The notes below the pieces were generated by a model that saw only the letters and a list, made by a program, of their open reading frames with translations, made no database searches and was not told where the DNA came from. This document shows positions 12,033 through 22,937 of a stretch of DNA of 64,000 bases, piece by piece. Positions within the stretch are counted from its first letter, which is position 1. Each line of letters opens with the position of its first letter. A program made the translations under genes and the position numbers. This stretch comes from Kalmusia sp. IMI 367209 (lineage: Eukaryota; Ascomycota; Dothideomycetes; Pleosporales; Didymosphaeriaceae): the NCBI GenBank assembly GCA_027946365.1, contig JAPEUQ010000001.1:930001-994000 (forward strand), read 5' to 3'.

Positions 12033-13710
12033 TTACTCCTCAAAATTGACAAGTCCTTTAAATCTTCGCATGGGATCATATCTCTTCCTCAAGCCGACTA
12101 GTTTGTCATAGTGCTGGCGGTAGGTATTTTTCGGGTCATGGTACTCGATCTCAAGCCCGGCGGGATTGACCTGTACCTGTTTCGCTCGGTCCCCTAAAAT
12201 CTGCTCTGGGGCCTGGGCGAGTATTCTCTTGATAACGCCCTCCTGTACCAGTGAGCTATCCTTCGGAGCACTGACGATCACAAGGAGTAGATGCTGCATA
12301 TCAATTGGACGTGCCCATGCCACTTCGTGGATACCACCGAAGGGTGGTCGCTGAGAGCAGTTAGCGGGTTGCCAAAGCTGGAGTCATCAAAGAGATGGCT
12401 GAAGGCAGGCATGACGCTCACTATGATTTGGAACTCGAACACGAATACAGAAAGCTCATGGATCTTTTCATCAATGGATGCCAGTCCATCATACCACTCC
12501 ATAGCCCGTAGAATCTCGCCTTTGGACAAAGACGAGATGGCCATCGGTGCATAAAGTGCTTTCATCGTGCCGCATAGGAGGTCGGCATTATCTACATCCT
12601 ATTTTAGCATCTTGCTCTAGTCATTCTGCGAACAACAGTGCACTTACGTTGCATATCTACGATGCCTCTCATGTTTACAACCTTGGTTCGATCTATCGTG
12701 CCTTCCATTTCGAGTGCCCACTGGAAGACCATTCGCCCATGTTTCTCGCCAAGCGCATCGTATACGTGTAAGACGATGACATCTTCATGGAATTCTTCTT
12801 CAGATTCGAGGTAAATAGGAAGAAGACGCTCGGGCACGATGTACATGAACATGTTGACTTTCGGGTGTGGCTGCGAAGCAAAATATTCCTCTATTCTGTT
12901 GACGACGGCATGTCCTTGGCGGCGGGGAATAATGATCATGCCGGACCATATGTCTGTGGGATAGTAATGTGCGCGAAGAAAGACTTTTGTCATGACTGTG
13001 ACCTGTCAGATGCTTGTACGGCAATAATAATGCGAATGTTGGGATGCAAAGAATCAACATACCACCAACGCCGCCACCACCTCCTCGAAGGGCCCAAAGC
13101 AGGTCCGGCTCTTGCGAAGCCATGATGACGGTGCCATCGTGTTTCACGACTTCAGCATCAATGAAGTTGATCGGGTCGGATACAGCGCCAAACTCAGTCG
13201 ACATCCATGACAACCCGCCAGTGAGAATAGTCCCGCCGACGCCAATTGCTGGTGTTCGAGCACTGACCGCTATTGCTATCAGTATATGATGTGTGAGGAG
13301 TGTGCCCACGTACGGCTATATTCTGGATCCACTTCCTCCATCTTCGTTACAACGTCCTTCCATGTATTCCCGACACCTACCGTCACAATCTTCTTCGTAT
13401 GGTCATATTCGAAATCGTCAAATTTGATCATACTAATGACTACATGTTCTGCAGATGGCGATTTGAATCCACGGCCGCGGACCGCGAAATCAAGATCACT
13501 TTTGTAGAGATAGGCTACTATCTTAGAGAGCTCGGAGACGGTGGCTGGGACGAGTACAACGGATGGATAGAGTTGCTTCTGAATTGCGAAAGGTTCGGAA
13601 TGGAGGGTATAGTCAGGCGAAGTTGAAGTCAGAACAACATCGGATGAAAGGGTCGAAATGAGGGGTTTAAGAGCAGCGAGCGTTTGTTCGAGCTTCAATT
13701 GAGCGGCCAT
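12033..13710 (-). CDS. FAD-binding (PCMH/BBE-type) oxidoreductase
   Basis: Five exons on the minus strand: 13710..13314, 13269..13063, 12995..12648, 12591..12422, 12350..12033 (479 aa); all junctions keep frame, but the first intron (44 bp, GTACGT..AATAG) is the least certain. PCMH FAD domain: PSVVLVPATVSELSKIVAYLY, the RGRGFKSPSA turn, then TPAIGVGGTILTGGLSWMSTEFG and LLWALRGGGGGVG. The C-terminal berberine-bridge-like segment ends YDPMRRFKGLVNF. Family members oxidise alcohols, amines or carbohydrates and are common in secondary metabolism. There is no signal peptide, so a cytosolic enzyme is likely. The usual covalent-flavin His and Cys appear replaced (see findings). The substrate is unknown. 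No obvious pathway partners lie next to it. Confidence 0.85.
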
Positions 13711-14463
13711 GATCCTTGAGGGCCCTGTTCCCGATCAATTTGCATAGGGCGTGATCCAAGATCATGATGGTCTTCTGTCGTTCATATACCTTCGAATTGA
13801 CTTTGCTCATCTGGCGCTTCATTGATCGTTTGATTCGGGATCCGAGGGCTGCGCGAGTCTCAATGGCATACTGTTCGGTTTCTCGGTCTCGGCCTGAGAA
13901 TGAGGCCGAGTACGATAGGGATTCTGTGAATGTAAGCGTTATGCCTAGATCGTGAGCCCTTTCGGCATGTACAAAACTAAGTGTGCAAATCTAGAGGTTG
14001 TCTTGAGGCCTGTATTGCTAAGCGCCTCACCTAGAATGCGGGGTCTGGATCCTGATGTATGTCTCCACGAAAAATGTCTCCGGATCCGCCATGTGAAATC
14101 ATTGCTCCTGCAGACCGAATCTAGTAAAAATTATTAGTCGGCTTGGGAGATTCGACAACAGAGTGACTACGTGCATGGGGGACTTGAATGTCAACGAACG
14201 AGATGTCGACGTTTGCGTTGACATAAGATGCCGAGAATTCCATGAAATAGTAATCTGAAAATCCTTTGTAAGATCGCTTAGATTTCTCGGTCATCTATTA
14301 CCCTACCTTAGTCTTTTAAACGAATATGTTGAATCAGGATCCGACACATAATGCATCTTCGACGATCGACTGACTACCACTCCCCTGAGAGAGGATCAGG
14401 TTAAGACGTTAAGGCAAGTACCAAGAATCCATATCCAACAGCAGATTGTGGGTCAGTGTGTTA
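13711..14463. other. gene-free sequence upstream of the FAD oxidoreductase
   Basis: About 750 bp with frequent stops in all frames. It contains the oxidoreductase promoter; nothing else is recognised. Confidence 0.5.
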
Positions 14464-15008
14464 TGTATCCTAGGGTAATTCGCTTTGATTTGTAGCCACG
14501 CAGTTCATGCTTTACTCCACTCCTCCTGAGATCCATAGCATCAAGAGCACATCACCGTGGAATATCGCGACGCACAATCAACCATGACGTACCCTCGCAC
14601 AGCGTAGGAAAAACGACGAGCTAAGGTCCAACGATCAAGAGACGGCGGCTGAGCTCTAGCACCACTACCTGCACCTATACCTCGACATTTTCATTGGACC
14701 GCAATTTGAAGGAGCCCCGGTCAAGACCGCGCGTACATCACGCGTCAGAGACTTATTCTAAGGCGTAAAATAACCCCACCCAGGTACATTTATACATTAC
14801 CGGGGTTAGGCATCTACTAGCGAGTTGAGAACATGCATGGGAGACGAGTTACTGAGTAGACTTTTCATTACAGTGAATCGACGGTAGGCCGGCCGTATTG
14901 GATTTGGAGAAAGGCACTCGTACCAGTCTTGTAGGATCGATCTTGAAAATCACGAGCAACTATCCTCTGGCCTCTGCAATGGATCAAGTCGTGTTACCCC
15001 AGGATACA
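14464..15008. mobile_element. candidate 545-bp MITE-like element with imperfect terminal inverted repeats
   Basis: The left end begins TGTATCCTAGGGTAATTCGC; the right end, read on the minus strand, begins TGTATCCTGGGGTAACACGA. 21 of the first 26 positions agree. The interior has no coding potential. No clear target-site duplication is visible, so this could also be two independent inverted copies of the dispersed motif. Confidence 0.35.
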
Positions 15009-16990
15009 CAATATAGGTGTAGGCTTTATTGAATCGAGGCCGAGATACAGCTATCTCTCCTTTGGTATCTTCCTCACTTGGAAGGACGGTAGGGGTTATG
15101 GCGTCGGACCTTGAATGGGCTGACAATTAGCAAAGTTAGTGGGGGTCTTTGACATAAAGAGGCATCACAGCATACGCAACAAAAAGTAAAATAAACCAAA
15201 AAAAATCACCACATCTCAAGACTGCCACAAAAACCATGCATTGAAGCTCTACAGCTATCTGCAAGATGTCAAAAATAATACATCCTAGGGTAACTCGGCC
15301 TACAGTACATCTCTGGACTGTCACCCTACTGCTGTATCGACACACAGATCGACGTGTCAATACACGCAGGTCATTAAAAAAAAATCTTTGCATGCTTATA
15401 TCAAAGCAAAGGGTGACGCTCCCTTCCATTTTCTCCACCTTGTTCGTTCTCGAGTACCATGTCGAAATGTTGCCGCCAGTTCGGCGCTGATAAGGTCAAC
15501 ATGAACACGGCTGGAAACCAGTCTCGTGGCGACAACACGGCTTTCCAATCTCTCAGTGCTCTCTTCCGTACCAGCGCGATGGCGTCGTACGCGGCGGACC
15601 GATTCTCCTTGCCGAAGAATCCATGCTCGCCACGAGATCGATCTGTGCACACGCCGATGGCCATGGGGAATCTCGTGACAGTCTCGGATGCGATCTAGTT
15701 CTTCTGAGTATGCATTAGGAGATACGCGGGTATAACGGATCACAACGATCATATGGAGTTGGCGATTGCGGGAGAGACAGTGGATCGGTATTCTGAGACA
15801 TGAGCGCCAACAAATGTGATTGATTTAAGTATTGGAAGTACAGCTGCTCGCGATCGGTAGTAGACGTGTATTGTGTATTTTTACGTCCGACATTACAACG
15901 ATGGTGCTGGTGGTCTCTAGAACATTTTTTTTTTCCGATGCGAAGTACGCGATGTTTGATATCCCTAGTGCTCCAACAACACCTGGCCGTCCACAGGTGA
16001 ATATTTCGCCTTCTAAAGTCTTGCAGATGGACAACACCGTGACCGTATATGCTTCTTGTCCGATATAGTATTTGTAAAGGGTAGGTGGTGATATTGCGGC
16101 TGGTTGGGAGATGTTTGGTTCATAAGTGTGGGTGTTCTGCCATGATCATTGTATACAAGTATCCTCAGGGATACAATACCATCCATATGATGGGATTGAC
16201 CGTACGAAACATTGAAGACAACACCTACCTGGAGAGTCGCGGTACGATCAATCCATGACCACAAGTGCAGCCATAGGAAACCAGGATGCGCTCTCGAGTG
16301 AGAAATCCACCAACGGAACAAGCACTGAAGGTCCCCAGCATCGGTTATTAGTTACGGGTCATGGTCGTATCCAGGATGAAGAAGTTCCAAGTGAACCCAC
16401 AGCGCACGTCATTCCTCTATGCTAACATATGGAAAAAGGCGGTTGCCCCAAAATTTCCAATAGTATAACAATTTGATGTCCAGTCCAAAGCTGTCCAGGG
16501 TATCAAGATCGGCAGCGAGTTTGCGACATGGTCAACGGGCGTTTCAGGAACCGGCACGTGAGGTAATATGGCCCCAGAAAAAAAAAAAGTATTCCAGCAT
16601 GTTGCGATCGAATCACGCAAGGCTAGGGTGCCGATCGCGTGCGCCGGAAAGCGGTTCGGAGGTTGGAAGGGCGCCTGAGTGGTGTTGCATTCTCATACTT
16701 GGTAGTGGAAGCTGGTGCAGGAGAGTCGTCCGCCTTCCCGGGCAGGAGGCATGGAGAGTCGCATCGATGAACAAAGTCGAAGAGGACTTGATGAAAACCC
16801 CGAGTTCGATGGCAAATGGGACAAAGGTGCCATAGCGTCTCCTATATGGAGCCGCGGTCAGACACAGATGAAAGGCCCACTCGAAGCAGCACGTCCAAAC
16901 CCAACCAAGCAGCTCTGCCGTCTACTGTGCCGTTGCCCGTTCCTCGAAGCGAACGGCAGGATTATTGTCGTATCTCGCCTCGCCTGAAGC
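15009..16990. other. gene-free relic-like region
   Basis: About 2 kb of short overlapping ORFs on both strands, with no ATG-started frame of convincing composition. One copy of the dispersed motif is at 15280-15305. It may be degraded transposon sequence, but no transposase or reverse-transcriptase motif is visible. Confidence 0.45.
15280..15305 (+). repeat. dispersed motif copy D
   Basis: CATCCTAGGGTAACTCGGCC is the best match to the core in the window. It lies in the gene-free region. Confidence 0.5.
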
Positions 16991-18693
16991 GTTCGTAGCG
17001 AGATCCACAAACAGGCTGATATCAATTAAGCGCTAGATGGAGCGGTGATCAGCATTGCTTGGCAGGGGAAAACACTGTCCTTTTGGGCGATTTGCACTGG
17101 GGCCATGGCGTTCTCGGTCCTCGACCCTATGCCTAAACATGCTGGTCTGCACACACATACACTGGCTGAATAGAAGCCAGCAACAGGCTGCGCTGCGCTG
17201 CGCTGCGCAATGCATGGAGTCGCATGGAGTCGCAAGTAGAGGGATCGACCCCGCGAGTGGCTGAAACCTGGTGCGATGGTGGGCGGTGAGCCAAGTGTGT
17301 GGTCAACGGCCTCCCCGCCTTTCTGCACGGCGCATGAAGGACGCAACGAGAGAGGCCAGCAAGCGAAATGAGGCTCGGCGTGTTTGGAACAAGGCTCAAG
17401 AAGCTTCGGCCCAAAACGGCAACCGAGTGCAAAAAGGATGGTTAGCCTCGTAGCCAGCGCCCATATGCTTAATTTCCACCAACCCACGAACGAACGTGCG
17501 CAGCATGCCGGTCGAAGTGTTTATCGATTTGAGTGGGGCGGGTGTGGAGGAAGAGCCAGCGTGTCGCGCGCTGTGTGACTGGGCGTGCAGAAGCTTGAAC
17601 GCCCTGGGGGAACGGCCGTGGAGAGCGGACAGCGTATATCGGGCGTCGCAAACAGCGCTGCCGTTGGGAGAGATGAGAGATGAGAGATGCACACGCGATG
17701 GTAAATCTCCGCCGAAACAACGCCGGACAGTTGTCTCATGGCCCAAGGCAAGAGCGAGGGTCGGTGATTTCCATGATTCGCGACACTGGCGGAAGGTGCT
17801 GACGGCGGTCGAGCGCGCTGACAGAAGCTGCGGTTCCCGCATTCGAGAAGTGATCGTCAGGGCGGCCCCATGCTTCTTGCACGTTGCATCATTCATCTCA
17901 CTTTGGGCGGTGGGAGACGCTCGGCGCTGAGAGAGAGACGGCGCACTGTCGGCCCTCGACTAGGACCAACCCCTGGCTTCTTCCGGCAAGGCGCAAAAGA
18001 CAAACACTGCCCATGACAAAGGACACCGAAAGGACACCAAAAGGACACCAACAGAACACCCGCCCACCGCCATGGCCGGCGTATTTGCGGAGAGAGCAGG
18101 GCGTGAAGGGCGCCATCCGCGAGCGCCATAGGCACGAAGACATTCGCAATAGCCGCCCGGACGACCTGTCAGCGCAGCGCAATTCATGGGACGCCATGGG
18201 CACGCTCGACTCAGCAGTCGACAACGCCAGGCGCATATGCCCGTTCATCTGAAAATACGACCGCCACAAAGCACCCTATGCAGACAGAACTGCCTCTCGC
18301 GGCCTAGCACCAGGGGCTCGAGCCCATCGACTGGCCACCGTGCTGCAGCATGGCACCGTGCCTGCGCTAGCGGGCATACAGCGAAGGCCACTCGCATGGC
18401 CCGGATTCCGTCTACCCCTGGTGCCCGCTCTCACTCCCCTTTCGACTGGACGCCTGTTTCCGGCCGCACTACGGCTCTCGCAATCTCCCTACTGTACATA
18501 AGGATTCCGCATGCTCGCTCTCTCGTTTTTCTCCTCACTTCACTCAAGCCAATCTACGAGCTCAAGTCCTACCTGACCTTTCGGTCGTCCAATCGTTTAC
18601 CAACTAATACTATCTTTAATAATCACCTCCGACAACAACCAACCACCAACCTTTTCCCTACCAACACCAAGTTCAATACCATAATCAATCAAA
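16991..18693. promoter_or_regulatory. long upstream region of the GPI-anchored wall protein gene
   Basis: About 1.7 kb with no credible gene, though short ORFs overlap on both strands. It holds a short CTGCG repeat and a doubled ATGGAGTCGC near 17187-17231, an 11-bp tandem repeat at 18018-18060, and a pyrimidine-rich stretch (about 18515-18545) followed by an A/C-rich leader up to the ATG. Such CT-rich leaders are typical of strongly expressed fungal genes. Confidence 0.45.
18018..18060 (+). repeat. four 11-bp tandem units in the wall-protein promoter
   Basis: Units AAAGGACACCG, AAAGGACACCA, AAAGGACACCA and a degenerate ACAGAACACC follow each other with an 11-bp period, about one helical turn, 630-680 bp before the ATG. 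Confidence 0.6.
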
Positions 18694-19485
18694 ATGCGTG
18701 CCTTCATCGCTGCTACCCTCTTCACCGCCGCCCTTGCGGCTCCCAGCTACGGTGGCTACGGCCAGCCCAGCTACGGTGGTGGCTACAGCACCGGCGAGGA
18801 GACCACCCCGGCTGTCCCGTCCTACCCGGCTGAGACCCCCGAGGTGCCCACCTACCCTGCCTCCACCCCCGAGGCCAGCAGCACCGTTCCTTATGTACCG
18901 GAGACTCCCTCCGAGACTCCTGAGGTACCCAGCTACGGCACTCCATCCGAGACTCCCGAGGTGCCCAAGCCCTCTGAGTCTGCTCCCGGATACCCCGTCG
19001 AGACTCCCTCGGTTCCCAGCTACCCATCCTCGACCCCTGAGGTGCCGTCCTACCCGGCCGAGACTCCCTCTCCTTCCGAGACCGCCCCTAGCTACCCGTC
19101 TGAGACTCCTGAGGTGCCGTCGTACCCGACTGCTCCGGCTCCTAGCAGTGAGTGCACCACCCAAACCACCGTCACTGTGACCGTTCCTTACCCAACAGGC
19201 CCCGTCGGTACTGGCTACCCCGTTCCTCCCCCAGTCGGCACTGGATATTCGAGCGTGCCCCCGGCACCTTACCCATCTGCCCCTGCTCCTTACCCGTCTG
19301 CCCCGGCTCCCTCCGCCCCGGCTGGTACTGGATATGTACCCGCTCCCCCTGCTGGTACTGCCCCTGCTGGCACTGGCTACCCCGTGAAGCCCTCTCCCAC
19401 TGAGTACTTCACTGGTGCTGCCTCTCTCAACAACGCCGCCGGCTTCGTTGCTGGTGTCGGTGCTTTCGCTGCTTTCTTCTTGTAA
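18694..19485 (+). CDS. GPI-anchored Pro/Ser/Thr-rich cell-wall protein
   Basis: One exon, 263 aa, ATG 18694. Residues 1-16 are a signal peptide (MRAFIAATLFTAALAA). A short Gly/Tyr/Ser-rich stretch (PSYGGYGQPSYGGG) follows. The bulk is degenerate repeats of the type ETPEVPSYP, a rigid, O-glycosylation-prone stalk. A CTTQTTVTVTVPYPTGP segment recalls the CxTxTxTVT module of fungal wall proteins, followed by APYPSAPAP and AGTGYP repeats. The C-terminus (AASLNNAAGFVAGVGAFAAFFL) is a typical GPI-attachment signal with a small-residue omega site and a hydrophobic tail. Codons strongly favour C/T third positions, suggesting high expression. The protein is inferred to be linked to the wall or plasma membrane; its exact role is unknown. 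Confidence 0.88.
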   Translation: MRAFIAATLFTAALAAPSYGGYGQPSYGGGYSTGEETTPAVPSYPAETPEVPTYPASTPEASSTVPYVPETPSETPEVPSYGTPSETPEVPKPSESAPGYPVETPSVPSYPSSTPEVPSYPAETPSPSETAPSYPSETPEVPSYPTAPAPSSECTTQTTVTVTVPYPTGPVGTGYPVPPPVGTGYSSVPPAPYPSAPAPYPSAPAPSAPAGTGYVPAPPAGTAPAGTGYPVKPSPTEYFTGAASLNNAAGFVAGVGAFAAFFL

Positions 19486-21625
19486 ATGTCATATCCCAAT
19501 TGAGCTTGCCTTCCCGGTAGGCTATGACTTTGCACGAATTAGCGTACATGGTTCGATGTAGGAGAATACTGGGGAGGAAGTTGTAATAATGGGTGTGTGG
19601 TAGAAGTAGACAATTCAGAACTTGACCTAAACCTTTCTTGCCTCCATGCGTGACTGCTTCAAGTGTATTGCCTTTATGTTGTCCATGATGATTCTTTCGT
19701 GCTTGAAAAATCCATTCCCCGGTAAATGCAATTATACGATTTATTAGCTTTTGGCCTTGAACTTTGTGCCTACTCTACCTCTGCCCATGCCAATTCCCCC
19801 GTGTGTTTAGCCTTTCCGTTACTATCGACCGTACCGTACATCCCAGACGAATCAGCCTAACAACGAGTCTCCCTATACCACACCTTGGACCCACCTCCAC
19901 ACCAAAACGCCCAAATAACACTCCCTCGACGTTCAAACAACCTCGCCACTACGCCCTATCTCATCTCCGCTCCTCCCCACGTTCGTAGATCGATCCAGGT
20001 CGTAGCGAGATGGTGGACGCGTGGCCCTGGTCGTCCTCCCGAAAAAAACAGGTTCGAACCGTTGGCCATAGCCTCGACTTTAATTAAGCATATTTCCGTT
20101 TTTGCATCGGGCCCTCATTTACCGTCGCGACGTTATCTGGGGTAATGCGCAAGGTATGCGGTGAACCGGAGGGGCGGTGGTTGTAGTTGTGTGGTTGGGA
20201 TAGGGTCGCGTGGGTGGGTGGGGAGTGGGGCTTTTTGTGTGACGCGGCCCTCGTGGAAGCCGCGAGGTAAGGGATTCTTGGATTGTTGGCTTCTCGCTCG
20301 TTTTTTGGGGTTCGTGGGATTTGATTCAAGGGTCTTGTTTCAGGCTTGTTGGTTTGTGGCGAGCTTACTCTCAAGTCATCGACGAGTTGTCTTGGTGCAA
20401 AATCTAGCACTATGTAGGCGGTGTAAATACAGTGTATGGAGTGTTAACCGACCAGTGAAAACTTTTTAAAGCCTGGATATACTTACTTCGGTCGTATTCT
20501 TCATGTTAGGCCCTCTTCTTCCCATCACCGAGGCCGCAAACACGAGCATACTGCAACACAAGTAATAAGCGATACATACATTTAAATGTGCTAGACAAAT
20601 GGAAAACAATACGAACCGTATGATTTCACGACTTGAAGCAATGAAATCGAATATACGTGGTGGTGCGAATTTTTCATTGCGTGTCATACAATCAGCTTTG
20701 ACTAGAACGACATTCTCATATTTTTATTTCTACCCACACAACACAACACTACCGACACATAACAAAAATATTATAGTACAGATGACGAACAGTATGTATA
20801 TATAAGATCCACTGATTTTTTCCTTATATTAAATCTCAATACCCATGACCCATCTCCTTTCCCTACAACACATCACTCAGCACAACGCAAAGGCCAACGA
20901 ACACACCACATCACTTCATCCAAAGACAAACATCATATCAGCAGCCAACGCATCACTAGTAACTGTGCTGTGCTGTGCTGTACTCTACATTTTTGGACAC
21001 GTAAGTAGTGTGCACGAGTGCGATTTGCCATGACATATTATCGCGGCGTGAGTGCTCGGCGATTTCAAAGTATGATGGAAATTCTTGTGATTATCGCGTA
21101 TTATCATTTTATACACCAAGGGGTAGCGTAATAAAACGTGGTAAGAGAGTGTGTGGAGTGTGGGTCCTTGTCATACTAGGTGAAGATAAATCCCGGACAT
21201 TCTACCCTTGTATCGTAGAGCGAGTTACCCTGGGATATATAATACAAAAGCCGAAAGCTGCGGAAAATTATAGGATGCTATGATGATACCCGGCTGTTTC
21301 ATTGCCCGCTGTACACACATACTTCGAATCCGTTATCGTGCGGGACAGAAAAGAGTGATTCATCAAGCTTAGGTTTGAAGAATGAGACTAAGTATGCATT
21401 TGCAAACTATGCACTATTAAGAAACGACTGGCAAATATTGACAACGTGGGTATGTAACAAATGGAACCGTCCTGTCCAGCCTAATCATGAGTATCGTACA
21501 GCCATGCCTCATACAATGTCCTGAGTCGATCCCCGCACGGCCCACCCAGCCAACCCCAACGCGTCCTCACGCACACCTGGTCATCACTCGCACATCCTCA
21601 CACACCCTCCTAGCACCCACGCCAT
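19486..21625. other. intergenic, no gene seen
   Basis: 2.1 kb between the 3' end of the wall-protein gene and the 3' end of the retropepsin-like gene. ORFs are short with no family resemblance. A TGTGC microrepeat lies near 20966-20983, and one inverted copy of the dispersed motif is at 21215-21240. Confidence 0.55.
21215..21240 (-). repeat. dispersed motif copy E
   Basis: On the minus strand it reads ATATCCCAGGGTAACTCGCT. It is intergenic. Confidence 0.4.
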
Positions 21626-22937
21626 CTACTTCTGCTTCTTCTTCTTCTCCTTACTCGCAATACTCGCCTCTAGCCCCTTGATTGTTTCCCGCAACGCCCT
21701 CTCTGTCTTATCGCTATTCTGCCTGTTCAGCCTCGCCTTGCATTCGTGCAACTCCAATTTCCATTGAGCGATCTGGAGTGCCTTCTCCTTCTTGTGTAAC
21801 GACTTCTCAGCAGTTTTGCGCTCTTCAGTACCTTGCTTCGATTTGTCGACTTCCTTCTTAGCATACTTGACTTTGGTTTCAAGGTCGGCGATCTCGCCGG
21901 CAAGGTTCTCCTTCTCGGTGTCTATCCCGTGTTAGCGAACTTGAAGGCGAGGCGAATGATGGTTAGGGGTCATACCTGAGTCTAGTGCCAAATCATTATA
22001 TGTTGCTCCAGTCACGCCTAGGTTTGGAGGCGTAAGGAGGTTCTCTTTGACGATGGAGCGCGTGCCGATTACAAGGTCGACCTGCGCACTCTCCGAAACT
22101 AAGAAGCGCATACGTCCGAAGACCCTCGCACTGGCTTCGTGAAACCAAGAGATGCGGATCGCCCCCAATACCTGATGTATATCCCCGGTAGCGACCATTC
22201 CACCATTGCTCTCTCTTGGCGTCAGAGGCTGGAATTCGGTGTGGCCTAGACGACGCGCAAGATCGGCGGAGATGATGTTGCCCTGCAGACAACCGGTGTC
22301 GAAAAGGCACCTCGCGGGAATGTACTCTGAGCTGTCTTGCTTGTATACGGAAACGGCAAGCATGAAGGCATTTTCCCTGTCATCGAAGATCTGCTTTCGT
22401 TAGCAAAATGCAGCTTCGACGAAGAAGAACATCTGCATACATTTTTGCCCACGTCTTCTGGATCGGCCCACTCTACGGTAGCAGCCAGCTTCCGCCTCAA
22501 GTTCTTCGGGCCGGTCAAGAAAGCTTTGAAGCAGTCCCACCATGACAGCTTCACCAGTGCGACATGGGTGCCACGACGCTTGATGGCAGCTTTCCTGGCT
22601 TCAACATCGGGACTTTGTGGCTCCTCAACTATCGTCTGAGCGGATACGGATGATGACCGACCTCGCGGAATCGCTAAGGATACACTCTTCTTCTGCTGTA
22701 CACCCACAGAGAGTTGCTGTACACCCACAGAGAGTTGCTGCTCGCTCGCAGCTGGATCTGTAGAGCTCACATAATCAGTATTTGGCCGAGCTGAGCTGAC
22801 AGTGCTAGGACAAAAGCTTAGGGACGTATCGCAGGCTGATCTGCCTCCAAGATACATTACATAAAGCGGAATTACCCTTGGACTTTGGCCCATAACTCCA
22901 GGGGTTGTGACTTACGGGATGCTTGCGTCTGATTCAT
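21626..22937 (-). CDS. retropepsin-like aspartic protease-fold protein with C-terminal coiled coil
   Basis: Exons on the minus strand 22937..22916, 22757..22441, 22390..21976, 21921..21626 (349 aa). The first intron (158 bp, perfect GTAAGT donor) is my preferred model; an unspliced alternative starts at ATG 22893, in frame. Residues ~120-230 form a clan-AA (retropepsin-like) domain: a strand before ARCLFDTGCLQGNIIS carrying the catalytic D-T-G, LGAIRISW, and DLVIGTRSIV where retropepsins have their second-half IGxD/R loop. The last ~100 residues are a Lys/Glu-rich coiled coil (EKENLAGEIADLETKVKYAK onward) ending KKKKQK. No Gag zinc knuckle, reverse transcriptase or integrase is next to it, so it looks like a domesticated or host single-copy protein. 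Target unknown. Confidence 0.72.
22696..22737 (-). repeat. 21-bp coding tandem duplication
   Basis: Two perfect 21-bp units within the retropepsin-like gene, encoding QLSVGVQ twice. It looks recent, as the two copies are identical. Confidence 0.85.

Noticed and set aside
15401..15664. Minus-strand ORF with motif-like FPMAIGVCTDRSRGEHGFF
   Set aside because: A stop lies just upstream, there is no matching second exon and I recognise no family. Possibly a relic, but not supportable as a gene.
17396..17930. Overlapping long ORFs on both strands
   Set aside because: Arg/Ser/Ala-rich composition on both strands, no domain, located in the GC-rich promoter of the wall-protein gene.
20049..20062. 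GGTTCGAACC resembling a tRNA T-loop
   Set aside because: It is a simple palindrome; the flanks do not form T-stem, anticodon or acceptor stems.
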